NCBI GenBank assembly: GCA_963169355.1
Contig: CAUJCR010000013.1
Span: 1-64,000 of the forward strand
Source of the DNA: Bacteroidota bacterium
GTDB taxonomy: Bacteria > Bacteroidota > Bacteroidia > B-17B0 > Aurantibacillaceae
Length of the DNA: 64,000 nucleotides
Direction of reading: 5' to 3'
Under the pieces are notes generated by a model. It saw only the letters and a list, made by a program, of their open reading frames with translations, was not told the origin of the DNA and made no database searches. Shown one piece after another: positions 28,556-37,312 of this stretch; the stretch's first letter is position 1, and each line of letters starts with the position of its first letter. Both the position numbers and the translations under genes were made by a program.

Positions 28556-30571
28556 ATGTTACGAATTACTGCTTGTATTTTATACCTTCTTCTAGTTCAA
28601 TTTTTGTTTGGACAAAATAGGAATAATCATACTTCGGGGAATATTCAAGATACAGTTAAAGTACAAGAATTGAATTTCGAAGCAATAGAACTAACCAAAA
28701 GAGGCTCAGAACAAGGGGTAATATATGCTCGTAAAGCATTAAAATTAGCCCATGAAATTAAATTTACATCTGGAGAAATTCAGGCTTTAGTTAGTATATC
28801 TCGCCATTATGTTACCGTTGAAGAAAATCTTGACTCAGCATTATATTATTTAAAATTAGCACAACAAAAATCCAATTCCCAAAAGGATACCAAAATACAA
28901 GCAGATATCTTTAGAAAAATGGGAACGCTTTATATGTATAAAGGAAATTCAGATAGTGCATTGATTTACCTCAACAATGCCTTGTCTCTATTTGAAAAAA
29001 TACATGATAGCGTAGAAGTGATTAGAGTTGTAAACAATATTGGGTTTGCATATTTTAATAAAGAAGAATACGAAAAAGCTATTAAATATTTTTTTAAATC
29101 GCTGCGCTTTAATGAAGCCCAAAATGATTCCGTGTTTTTATCAAACGATTACAATAATGTTGCGTCTGTACTTCAAAATCAAAAAGATTACGCAAGTGCC
29201 CGAGATTATTTTGGCAAAGCTTTGAAGATAAGAGTAGCTAGAAAAGACTCTGTGGGAATCGCTGAAATATATAATAATCTAGGAAATGTATATTTAAAAG
29301 AAGAAAATTATAACTCTGCCATTGGAGAATATGAAAAAGGATTGAAATTTATTAGTCGAAAAAAAAATAAAAGTCTCTATCTCAAGTTTATTAATAACCT
29401 AGCAATTAGTTACGGAAACATAAATCAACCCAAAAAAGAATTATCCTATTATATAGAAGTTTTAGCATTATTGAACGAAATAGGTAAGACAGATGGGTTA
29501 TCAAATATCTATATGAATATTGCCAGTTGTTATTACACGTTAAAAGACTATCCAAAATCTATAGAAAATTACAATACTGCTTTAAATTTTGCCAAAAATG
29601 AAGGGCAACTTCGTATGCAACGCTTCATTTATAAAGGCTTGTCAAAGTGTTACATACATTTAAATCAAAGTGATTTAGCATTAAATGCTCTTAATGATTT
29701 TGTTTTAATCAACGATTCTATCAATAAGATAAACGCTCAAAATGAGATTCAATCGCTTAAAATTCAGTATGAAACTGAAAAGAAAGAACAAGAATTAAAA
29801 CAAGAAAAACTAAAATCGACCCAAGAAAAACAAAAGTTTACACTTTACACAACAATTCTAATTGTTGCATTACTTGGCCTTCTTTTCTTCATCTTGTATC
29901 TAAGAAACAGGCACAAGCATAAGACAGAAATCATGCTTAAAGAACGAAATGAGTTGGTCTTGTCTAAAGTATTAGAAACAGAAGAGAAAGAAAGAACAAG
30001 AATTGCAAAAGATTTGCATGACGGGATAGTTCAGGACTTGGTAGCAATTAAACATCAATTGAATAAGGTAGTTGAAATCGATTCGGATGAATATAAAGAA
30101 AATATTCAGTTGATTGCCAAAGACATTGAACATGCTGGCAATGAATTAAGAGATATATCCTATCAAATGATGCCACTTACATTAAAAGAGTATGGACTTG
30201 AAAAAGCACTTGAATCGCTATTACAAAAAACATGTAGTGCTTTAAACATCTCTTACGATTTTGAAATGATAAATGTGCATCAAAAATTAGAAGAAAAAAT
30301 AGAAGTCAGCATTTATAGAATTTGCCAGGAATTAATCAATAATTCCGTAAAACACAGTCAGGCATCTCATATCGGATTATTGATTCAAGGAAAAGGAGAA
30401 TACTTACAAATTATTTATGAAGATAATGGTATTGGGTTTGATACAAATGCTATAACAAAAGGAATTGGTTTAAACAGCTTAGATAGTAGAATTGAATTAA
30501 TAAAAGGTAGTTTTTCAATTGACTCTGAAATCAGTAAAGGAGTTACTGCTTATATTCGTATACCTTTATAA
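28556..30571 (+). CDS. TPR-containing sensor histidine kinase (second pair)
   Basis: A sensor of 671 residues from the ATG. I chose ATG 28556 (MLRITACILYLLLVQFLFGQ, a clean signal peptide) over the upstream TTG at 28544. Periplasmic TPR repeats (about 40-370) are followed by a coiled coil, a membrane helix (about 425-445), a HisKA_3 domain with H-box RIAKDLHDGIVQDLVAI, and a HATPase domain with N-box CQELINNSVKHSQA, G1 YEDNGIGFD and GIGLNSLDSRIEL. It shares the architecture of the kinase at 23003-24607, with a longer TPR array. It responds to an unknown periplasmic signal and phosphorylates the regulator encoded just upstream. Confidence 0.9.
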   Translation: MLRITACILYLLLVQFLFGQNRNNHTSGNIQDTVKVQELNFEAIELTKRGSEQGVIYARKALKLAHEIKFTSGEIQALVSISRHYVTVEENLDSALYYLKLAQQKSNSQKDTKIQADIFRKMGTLYMYKGNSDSALIYLNNALSLFEKIHDSVEVIRVVNNIGFAYFNKEEYEKAIKYFFKSLRFNEAQNDSVFLSNDYNNVASVLQNQKDYASARDYFGKALKIRVARKDSVGIAEIYNNLGNVYLKEENYNSAIGEYEKGLKFISRKKNKSLYLKFINNLAISYGNINQPKKELSYYIEVLALLNEIGKTDGLSNIYMNIASCYYTLKDYPKSIENYNTALNFAKNEGQLRMQRFIYKGLSKCYIHLNQSDLALNALNDFVLINDSINKINAQNEIQSLKIQYETEKKEQELKQEKLKSTQEKQKFTLYTTILIVALLGLLFFILYLRNRHKHKTEIMLKERNELVLSKVLETEEKERTRIAKDLHDGIVQDLVAIKHQLNKVVEIDSDEYKENIQLIAKDIEHAGNELRDISYQMMPLTLKEYGLEKALESLLQKTCSALNISYDFEMINVHQKLEEKIEVSIYRICQELINNSVKHSQASHIGLLIQGKGEYLQIIYEDNGIGFDTNAITKGIGLNSLDSRIELIKGSFSIDSEISKGVTAYIRIPL

Positions 30572-30667
30572 TTACGTAAAATTACGTAGTGATTTTGAGA
30601 AGATTTACTGAAAAATCTTTATTATAACAACTTGATATTTGTATCATTAATTTTAAAAATGATATTT

Positions 30668-31864
30668 ATGAAAAAGTTTTACTTCAAATGGATTTTAATG
30701 GGTTGCTTTATAAGCACAACACATTTATTAACCGCACAAACCTGGACTCAAGTAACATGTGGTACAGATTTTCGACCAGCGTTAGATTTTGCTGTATTTA
30801 ATAACCAAATTTATGTTGGAAAAGGAATGGATAAAATTTATTCTTCTGCTGATGGAATCACTTGGAGTAGCTCTGCCACAGGAATTACTTCTAGTTCAGT
30901 ATATTCTTTATACGAACAGAATTCTATGCTCTATGCGGGGGGGAGTAGTAATTATTTGTTTTCCTCTAATGATGGGATAAATTGGTCAGCTATTCCTCCT
31001 AGTAATCCTTCTGGAAATGTTACAGCAATTTATAAGTCAGGGTCTAATTTATTATATGGAACCAACTCTAGTTCTGGAATAAGAGTGAGTAACGACAACG
31101 GGGCAAACTGGTCAATAGCAAATGGTGGGAACAGCGAAAGTATAATGCCTAATTTCGTAGAGCATAATGGGAATTTATTTGTTTCTACTTATACCGATGT
31201 ATTTAAATCAACAGATAATGGATTAAATTGGACTGGCTTATCAGCTCCTATTCAAAGCGGAGTTAAAACAACTTTAACCAAAGGTACAAATTGCTTGTTA
31301 CTTTCAGTTTATGCTGGTGCTAATAATGGTATATTTCGCTCTACTGATGATGGCGCTACTTGGACAAAGGTTCTTTCTGGTGCGATGAATAGAGTGCAGG
31401 CCTTCAATGGTGTTATTTTTGCTGGTGGTGCTCAAAACATGAGTAACAATGCAGTTTTTCAGTCAGATGATGATGGAGTAACTTGGACGAATATAACAGG
31501 GACAGGAATCTTAAATGGAGCGATTGTTCAATCTTTTGCAATCTTTAATGATAAATTATTTCTAGGTACACACTACTATATTTATAGTACTGATTTTAAT
31601 GGTCCAACATCTGTATTAGAGCATTCAGAACAAGAAAAAATCACTTGCTATCCAAACCCTGCAAAAGACATTGTAACAATTGGTAATGTCCCTAGCGCTT
31701 CAACTGTAAACATCACAGACATTACAGGAAGAATTGTTTACAGTACAAAAACAAACAACGACGAAATTACAATCAATACTTCAGAGTTTGTAAACGGAGT
31801 ATATATTATTCAAGTTGAGAACAACGGCAGTGTTGCTAATAAGAAATTAGTGATAAGTAAGTAA
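30668..31864 (+). CDS. T9SS-sorted BNR-like repeat protein (third of the cluster)
   Basis: Secreted protein of 398 residues from ATG 30668 (MKKFYFKWILMGCFISTTHL, signal peptide ending LTAQ); the open frame runs further upstream, but only this start yields a proper signal peptide. The body has sialidase/BNR-like repeats (FKSTDNGLNWTG, FRSTDDGATWTK, FQSDDDGVTWTN). The C-terminus is a type A T9SS sorting domain (CYPNPAKDIVTIGN to KKLVISK). Its DNA is a mosaic: the sorting domain matches the gene at 24723, while the tail and downstream terminator match the gene at 26328. It follows the regulator-kinase pair after about 96 bp. Confidence 0.87.
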   Translation: MKKFYFKWILMGCFISTTHLLTAQTWTQVTCGTDFRPALDFAVFNNQIYVGKGMDKIYSSADGITWSSSATGITSSSVYSLYEQNSMLYAGGSSNYLFSSNDGINWSAIPPSNPSGNVTAIYKSGSNLLYGTNSSSGIRVSNDNGANWSIANGGNSESIMPNFVEHNGNLFVSTYTDVFKSTDNGLNWTGLSAPIQSGVKTTLTKGTNCLLLSVYAGANNGIFRSTDDGATWTKVLSGAMNRVQAFNGVIFAGGAQNMSNNAVFQSDDDGVTWTNITGTGILNGAIVQSFAIFNDKLFLGTHYYIYSTDFNGPTSVLEHSEQEKITCYPNPAKDIVTIGNVPSASTVNITDITGRIVYSTKTNNDEITINTSEFVNGVYIIQVENNGSVANKKLVISK

Positions 31865-32010
31865 AATGATGTTTTAACACTTACTACCTAAGATATACCT
31901 ATAACAAGGTTATTTCATGTTAAATAGATAAAAAATGTAAGCCGCAGGGCTTACATTTTTTTTGAGAGAATTACACCCTCATTACTTGTTAGTAATTTAA
32001 TTAAAAGCTT
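31772..32010 (+). repeat. Duplicated 3'-end/terminator cassette, copy 2
   Basis: Aligned partner of 27495-27733. Includes the end of the sorting domain, the stop codon, the roughly 65-bp untranslated stretch, the terminator and trailing sequence, reaching close to the 3' end of the convergent lptD gene. Confidence 0.85.
31930..31963 (+). terminator. Rho-independent terminator after the third T9SS gene
   Basis: The same 14-bp stem as 27653-27686 (AAAAAATGTAAGCC with GGCTTACATTTTTT) but with a GCAG loop, followed by a T run. Placed between convergent genes, it may also serve lptD. Confidence 0.9.
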
Positions 32011-32043
32011 GTTATGCTTTAAAAGAATGGATTTTGTATCTAA

Positions 32044-34680
32044 CTAAAAATTATCATACCATTGTCTTTGGCGTGGTATTTTCACATCGCTTAGCATACT
32101 GGTTTTTAAATTAATAGTTAGGTTATAACTTTTTCTAAATCCAAAAGGTACCCAGTCAATTCTAGCCTCCCAACATTTTAAGTCACGATAAATATTTACA
32201 CTTGTGTAACTTAAATTTCTATTAGTAAAATCGTAACCACTCGTTAGTCCTAATTTCCAATATTTAGTAACTGCAATGTCGCCACTAAAGTTAAGCGTTT
32301 GAATATCTTTTATTTTATTTAAAACTTTAGTGTAATTTATGTTATAGTAAATATTTAATGTCCAAGGTAATTTTTCTTGAGCTTGTGCTGTATTAGTAGG
32401 AGTCGCTTGCCGTTCGGCACCATTTGTTAAATCTGGCTTTTTTTGTCGCATTGTAATGTTGCTCGAACTAAATGCGGCATTTATGGCAATATTTCCAGAA
32501 TAAAAGTTTAGGAGTTTGCCATTTACATTTGCAGAGTATTGACTGCTACGATAGGCATATTCTGTATTGGTAAGTGTATTGGTTAAGATAGTGGTATAAT
32601 AAGGATCGAAAGTGGAACCAAATACAAGGTCAAAATATTTCCAAATTTTTGTTCTGCCAGTCATGCCAATGTTGCTTAAATTAAAGCTATCGGCAGCAAA
32701 ATTATATGAACCATTAAATGTAAGATTTTGTAAAAGAGTGATTTTTTGATATACTGCACCTGTATCTGTTCTTTTTCTAACTTTGGCTTCTAGGTTATTG
32801 TTTAGGTTTAAACTTAAGGTGTTTTGTTCGCCAATAGCAGGTCCACCAAATAAACCGTTTTCAAATATTGAATAGCGTGTTTTATATCTGTTTACGGTGT
32901 CGCTAATAACTTCTTTCCAAAAACCATATTGTTGTTTGCCAAAATCTGGGCGATAGGTATAAGCCAGTGTTGGAATAAGCAAATGCCTAATTTGTTTTAC
33001 TTGTTTGGATTTAAAAATGTAATCCATAAATAATTTAGTGCTTAATGAAGAATTAAAGTTAGCATCATAACCTGTTTTAAAATTTTTATTGGTTGAACTT
33101 ACAATTCGATTGTTTGCTACATCTAATTCTTTTTGAGTTGTTTTGGTGTACATTACGGCACTTAAGTTTAATGCAGGTGTTAGGGTGAAATATTTTAGTA
33201 ATGTAATGTTGGTAGAAATTGGTAACGTGTGTCTAAAACCATATTTTAAGCTATCGCCAATGTTTCCTTTAAATATGGAGGTATCCGCTCCTGATAATGT
33301 GTTGCGGGCTTCAAGTAAATAACTCATGCCAATTTTATCTATTGGGTTTTGTTTAATTCTTTTTTCGTTTTTAAAAGGATAAAAACGATTGACATTAAAG
33401 GTTAATTCTGGAAAAGAAATATTCATACGCTTAGTTTGCGTGTTTTGGTCGTGTCGTGCGTTTAGCGAAAGTACCCCAACCTTAAATGTTTTTGAAAAAT
33501 TAATGTTCGATTGAAATGTATTAGTAAGATATTGTCCGGTATTTAAAGCGTTGTATTTATTATACCTCGATGTTCTTATATTAACATCACTACTAAAACT
33601 AATAGTTGGGTTAAATTTTTGGTCTTGTTGATGTCTCCAGGTTATGGAAATATCTTTTTGTTTCCCATACGAACTAGGTATTTCTTTTTCACCACTCCTA
33701 AATTCGGAATAACCTAACGCAACAGAACCACTACTTTTATAATTAATATCGTAATTATTAAACGTACGCAAACCCCAACTGCCATTGCCGTAAATATCAC
33801 CTCTTATGGTCATATCGGTTTTATCGCTAATTCCCCAGTAAAATCCACCATCTTTTAAATAAAATCCAAGGGCATCACTATTTCCATAAAATGGAATTAA
33901 TAAACCTGAGTGGCGTTTTTTTGTGTTAGGAAAAAATCCAAATGGTAAACCAAGTGGAGTAGGCACCCCTCCAACTTCGAGATACATAGGTCCAGTTACT
34001 ATCTTATCATCAGGAATTATTTTGGCTTTTTTAGCTTTAAATATCGTTCTCGAATCTTCAAATTTACAAGGAATACATTCGAGGTTTTTCATGTAAACCA
34101 CATTATTACTATCTTTTTTTACTTCTTTTCCTTTTAAGATTAGTTCGCCTTCTTTGGTTTTAATGTCGTAAATTTTTCCTTTTTTGGTTTTGAGGTTATA
34201 CACAATCTTTCGAGCCATTACTTCTTGCGCACCATCATTAAAAACAGGCGTTCCTGTCTCTTTACCTAAACTATCTGTCTTTCCATAGGCTGTAAGGGTG
34301 TTTTTTTCATTATCAATTTCAATAAATTCAGCTTTCATATCCATCCCATCATACTTAACTCTTCCATCGCCAAACAAGAATATTTTTTGTCCTTTGGTTT
34401 CGTATCTTATGGAGTCTTTAGCGTTATATTCAATAGGATGTTCAAGAGGTTCACTATCTTCATTATCTAACGTATCTACTGTTACAGTTTGAGTACTATC
34501 CTTAATTACAAGAGGAGATGTTTGAAGATTTTTAGCACTAGTATCTGTAGGAATGGAGTTTGTAGCAGTGTTTACGGTTTTAGTGTTTTCCGATTTCAGG
34601 TCAGATTGTGCTAAAAGAGAGCGTGTACTTATTAACAATAATAAGGGTATAAAAAATATATGTTTAACAGTATTAATAAT
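32044..34680 (-). CDS. lptD: LPS-assembly outer membrane protein LptD, probable ATT start
   Basis: Inserts lipopolysaccharide into the outer leaflet of the outer membrane. The OstA/LptD N-terminal domain (about 65-215; YETKGQKIFLFGDGRVKYDG and VMARKIVYNLKTKKGKIYD) precedes a long C-terminal beta-barrel with many alternating aromatic strands. From the first conventional start, TTG 34638, the protein would have 864 residues but only a stub of a signal peptide. The frame stays open upstream to a stop at 34690-34692 and encodes a complete signal peptide (INTVKHIFFIPLLLL, then LLAQ) with no ATG, GTG or TTG; adjacent ATT codons at 34680 and 34677 are the best start candidates. The function is secure; the exact start is not. 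Confidence 0.85.
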   Translation of the reverse strand: MINTVKHIFFIPLLLLISTRSLLAQSDLKSENTKTVNTATNSIPTDTSAKNLQTSPLVIKDSTQTVTVDTLDNEDSEPLEHPIEYNAKDSIRYETKGQKIFLFGDGRVKYDGMDMKAEFIEIDNEKNTLTAYGKTDSLGKETGTPVFNDGAQEVMARKIVYNLKTKKGKIYDIKTKEGELILKGKEVKKDSNNVVYMKNLECIPCKFEDSRTIFKAKKAKIIPDDKIVTGPMYLEVGGVPTPLGLPFGFFPNTKKRHSGLLIPFYGNSDALGFYLKDGGFYWGISDKTDMTIRGDIYGNGSWGLRTFNNYDINYKSSGSVALGYSEFRSGEKEIPSSYGKQKDISITWRHQQDQKFNPTISFSSDVNIRTSRYNKYNALNTGQYLTNTFQSNINFSKTFKVGVLSLNARHDQNTQTKRMNISFPELTFNVNRFYPFKNEKRIKQNPIDKIGMSYLLEARNTLSGADTSIFKGNIGDSLKYGFRHTLPISTNITLLKYFTLTPALNLSAVMYTKTTQKELDVANNRIVSSTNKNFKTGYDANFNSSLSTKLFMDYIFKSKQVKQIRHLLIPTLAYTYRPDFGKQQYGFWKEVISDTVNRYKTRYSIFENGLFGGPAIGEQNTLSLNLNNNLEAKVRKRTDTGAVYQKITLLQNLTFNGSYNFAADSFNLSNIGMTGRTKIWKYFDLVFGSTFDPYYTTILTNTLTNTEYAYRSSQYSANVNGKLLNFYSGNIAINAAFSSSNITMRQKKPDLTNGAERQATPTNTAQAQEKLPWTLNIYYNINYTKVLNKIKDIQTLNFSGDIAVTKYWKLGLTSGYDFTNRNLSYTSVNIYRDLKCWEARIDWVPFGFRKSYNLTINLKTSMLSDVKIPRQRQWYDNF

Positions 34681-34708
34681 GACTTGAAGCTATATTTACC
34701 TGAACTTA

Positions 34709-34716
34709 CAAAGCTA
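34709..34716 (-). promoter_or_regulatory. Candidate -7 promoter element TAGCTTTG of lptD
   Basis: Exact TAnnTTTG match on the minus strand, about 29 bases before the proposed ATT start. This distance fits a start at 34680 or 34677 and gives a leader of roughly 22 nucleotides. Confidence 0.45.
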
Positions 34717-34754
34717 ACAATTACAGTTAATTGTTGGTAGTTTTTTATTAAGAT

Positions 34755-36455
34755 ATGATTGTAAAAAAATATAAATTTTTTATATCGCTTTTAGTTTCAC
34801 AAGTTTTGTTAGTGCTTGTTTTTTCTTCGTTTCATGTGCCTAAGCAAGACCCAAAACGGAAAGTTAAAACTATTGTTATTGATCCTGGTCATGGCGGTAA
34901 AGACCCTGGCTGTAATGGTGTAAGTTGTAAAGAGAAAGAAGTTGCATTAGCTGTAGCTCTTAAATTTGGAAAATTAATAAAAGATCACTTTAAAGATGTA
35001 AAAGTGATTTACACCCGAACAACAGATGTGTTTGTAGAGTTAGAGGATAGAGCCAAAATAGCTAATGATAATAATGCCGATTTGTTTATATCCATACATT
35101 GTAATGCAGCAGGTAAGCCTGTAATGATTAAAGATAAGAAAACAGGAAAAATGCGCCCTAAAACTTTTAAAAACTCTAAAGGTAAATTAATTGTTGTAGA
35201 AACAGTGAATCCAGAGCCTTATGGTTCAGAAACTTACGTGATGGGATTAAAAAATGAGGAAGGAAAAATGAAGGTGGCTCAACGTGAGAACTCAGCCATG
35301 TTATTAGAAGATAATTACGAGTCCAAGTACCAAGGCTTTGACCCAAATAGTGAAGAAAGTTATATCATAATGAGTAATTACACCTCAAGTTATGTTATAC
35401 AAAGTGCGGGGCTTGCCTTAAAAATTCAGGAGCAATATTCTAAAAAAGCGGGTAGAGTAGATAAAGGCGTACATCGCCAAAGTATTTGGGTACTATGGCG
35501 TACATCTATGCCAAGTGTATTAACAGAAATAGGTTATTTAACAAATCCTGAAGAAGAAAAGTTTTTAGGATCAGAAAAAGGGCAAACATACATAGCAGCT
35601 TGTTTATTTAGGGCGTTTAGGTATTATAAGGATGAGCAAGAGGGTATAAAGAAAACCTATAATGATGAAATTGAAAATCAAGTGCCTTTACCACAAGAGA
35701 AATATACTGTTTCTAAGGAAAATACGGTAATTGAAACCGAATCAAAATCTGAAAAAATAGCAACAGATAAAGTTGATTCGAGTAAAATTGATGAAGATAG
35801 TGAAGACGAAAAAAAGATAATAGCAGAGGCCGAAGCTAAAATTAAAGAAAAGGAACGAAATGAGGCTATTGCTAAAGAAAAAGCAGAACAAAAAGCAAAA
35901 GAAGAAGCGCTTAAAAAAGCCAAGGCAGATTCAATAGCGACCGCTCAGCAAAAAAATAATTTAGATAAAAAATATAACCAGCTAATTGCCTTAGCCGAAG
36001 TGCAGTTAAAAAACAAAAAATATAACGAAGCTTTAGAAATGTATCAAAAAGCTTACAATATAGATGTGCCTGATAAACAATTAGCCGATAAAAAGATAAA
36101 AGAAATTAATAAGATTTTAAAAGAACAACAAGAAAATATTGCAAAACAAGACAGTTTAAAACAAAACTCAACGAAAGTTGGCGGAAATAAAAATCTCATA
36201 GAATTTAAAGTTCAGTTTGCAACTTTAGAAAACGAGGTAGATGTAAAAACAAAATTTCCAAACGTAAATGATGTGTGGTTTTATAAAGTGGGTTCTGTTT
36301 TTAAGTACACTTCTGGTTCATATGGCAACATGCAAGATGCTGTAAAACAACAAAATAAGCTTAGAGAGTTGGGGTATAAAGATTGTTTTGTAGCGGCATT
36401 TAAAGACGGAAAAAGAATGGATATTAACGAGGCACGAAAAATAGTTGAACAATAA
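34755..36455 (+). CDS. N-acetylmuramoyl-L-alanine amidase with coiled-coil, TPR-like and SPOR-like C-terminus
   Basis: Cleaves the amide bond between N-acetylmuramic acid and the stem peptide of peptidoglycan, as in cell separation. The 566-residue protein has an N-terminal export helix (about 8-24), an Amidase_3 catalytic domain (about 32-295) with zinc-site motifs DPGHGGKDPG, a downstream Glu in KEKEVAL, SIHCNAAG and the VLTEIGYLTN glutamate, then a Lys/Glu-rich coiled coil (about 330-400), a TPR-like pair (405-445) and a C-terminal SPOR-like domain (about 480-566; FKVQFATL, VWFYKVGSVFKYTSGSYG, KDCFVAAFKDGKRM). A SPOR domain would direct it to denuded glycan at the septum. Divergent from lptD; the next gene follows after 14 bp. 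Confidence 0.88.
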   Translation: MIVKKYKFFISLLVSQVLLVLVFSSFHVPKQDPKRKVKTIVIDPGHGGKDPGCNGVSCKEKEVALAVALKFGKLIKDHFKDVKVIYTRTTDVFVELEDRAKIANDNNADLFISIHCNAAGKPVMIKDKKTGKMRPKTFKNSKGKLIVVETVNPEPYGSETYVMGLKNEEGKMKVAQRENSAMLLEDNYESKYQGFDPNSEESYIIMSNYTSSYVIQSAGLALKIQEQYSKKAGRVDKGVHRQSIWVLWRTSMPSVLTEIGYLTNPEEEKFLGSEKGQTYIAACLFRAFRYYKDEQEGIKKTYNDEIENQVPLPQEKYTVSKENTVIETESKSEKIATDKVDSSKIDEDSEDEKKIIAEAEAKIKEKERNEAIAKEKAEQKAKEEALKKAKADSIATAQQKNNLDKKYNQLIALAEVQLKNKKYNEALEMYQKAYNIDVPDKQLADKKIKEINKILKEQQENIAKQDSLKQNSTKVGGNKNLIEFKVQFATLENEVDVKTKFPNVNDVWFYKVGSVFKYTSGSYGNMQDAVKQQNKLRELGYKDCFVAAFKDGKRMDINEARKIVEQ

Positions 36456-36469
36456 TTTAATATTTTATT

Positions 36470-37186
36470 ATGACACAAGATAAAAAAGAAGAAAAAATAC
36501 GTAAAGCATTTGCTCCTAAAGATTGGAATAATGTAAAAGCATCAGATAGTTGGCATATTTTTAAAATTATGAGTGAATTTGTAAATGGTTTTGAAAAAAT
36601 GCAACAAATAGGACCTTGTGTATCTATCTTTGGATCAGCACGAACTAAACCTGACAATAAATATTATCTTTTAGCCGAAGAAATTGCCTATAAATTAACT
36701 CAACATGGTTATGGTATTATTACTGGTGGTGGTCCAGGGATTATGGAAGCCGCTAATAAAGGCGCAAAGCGTGGTAATGGTCACTCGGTGGGATTAAATA
36801 TTGATTTACCTTTTGAACAAAAGCCAAATGACTTTATTGATAGAGATAAGAGTTTAGATTTTAATTACTTCTTTGTTCGCAAAACTATATTTTTAAAATA
36901 TTCGCAAGGTTTTATTGGTATGCCAGGAGGCTTTGGTACGATAGATGAATTATTTGAATCTTTAACTCTTGTTCAAACTCACAAAATCGCCGAATTTCCA
37001 GTAGTTCTTGTAGGTTCTGAATATTGGTGTGGATTTATCAATTGGATAAAAGCAGTGATGCTAGAGCAAGAACATAATATTAGCCCTGATGATTTAAACC
37101 TATTTAAAATAGTTGATACTGCTGATGAAGCCGTGAAACATATTGTTGATTTTTATAGTAAATATTTACTAAAACCTAATTTTTAG
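36470..37186 (+). CDS. LOG-family (TIGR00730) Rossmann-fold nucleotide hydrolase
   Basis: A 238-residue cytoplasmic protein of the lysine-decarboxylase-like/LOG family. The signatures GGGPGIMEAANKGA and PGGFGTIDE (near residues 150-160) form the nucleotide-binding site. Characterised relatives are phosphoribohydrolases that release a base from nucleoside 5'-monophosphates; the older label lysine decarboxylase is not supported. It lies 14 bp after the amidase gene, probably in the same transcript, without an evident functional link. Confidence 0.85.
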   Translation: MTQDKKEEKIRKAFAPKDWNNVKASDSWHIFKIMSEFVNGFEKMQQIGPCVSIFGSARTKPDNKYYLLAEEIAYKLTQHGYGIITGGGPGIMEAANKGAKRGNGHSVGLNIDLPFEQKPNDFIDRDKSLDFNYFFVRKTIFLKYSQGFIGMPGGFGTIDELFESLTLVQTHKIAEFPVVLVGSEYWCGFINWIKAVMLEQEHNISPDDLNLFKIVDTADEAVKHIVDFYSKYLLKPNF

Positions 37187-37270
37187 GATTCAACTGCCGT
37201 TACTGCTCAAATTTAAACTATTTATCTAATAAAAAAACAGTTTACTCATTTCCTTTAAATAAATATTTGG

Positions 37271-37291
37271 GTTATTTTTGGTTAAAATAAC
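37271..37291. repeat. Inverted repeat overlapping the DUF349 promoter element
   Basis: Arms GTTATTTT (37271-37278) and AAAATAAC (37284-37291) are perfect reverse complements around a 5-base loop and overlap the -7 element at 37273-37280. This could be a regulator site; the AT-rich context lowers confidence. Confidence 0.35.
37273..37280 (+). promoter_or_regulatory. Candidate -7 promoter element TATTTTTG of the DUF349 gene
   Basis: Exact TAnnTTTG match 32 bases before the ATG, in the 126-bp gap after the LOG-family gene. Confidence 0.45.
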
Positions 37292-37312
37292 ACGATTCTA
37301 TATAAAGTTGAA

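Noticed and set aside
26082..32010. The repeated segments in the T9SS cluster as a CRISPR array or transposon ends
   Set aside because: The repeats are coding sorting domains and terminators, only two or three copies, kilobases apart and without regular spacers or inverted ends.
35678..35923. Minus-strand serine/alanine-rich open frame
   Set aside because: It is antisense to the Lys/Glu-rich coiled coil of the amidase, which explains the absence of stops.
36470..37186. Lysine decarboxylase
   Set aside because: The GGGPGIMEA and PGGFGTIDE motifs mark the LOG/TIGR00730 nucleotide hydrolase family; the decarboxylase label is a legacy annotation.
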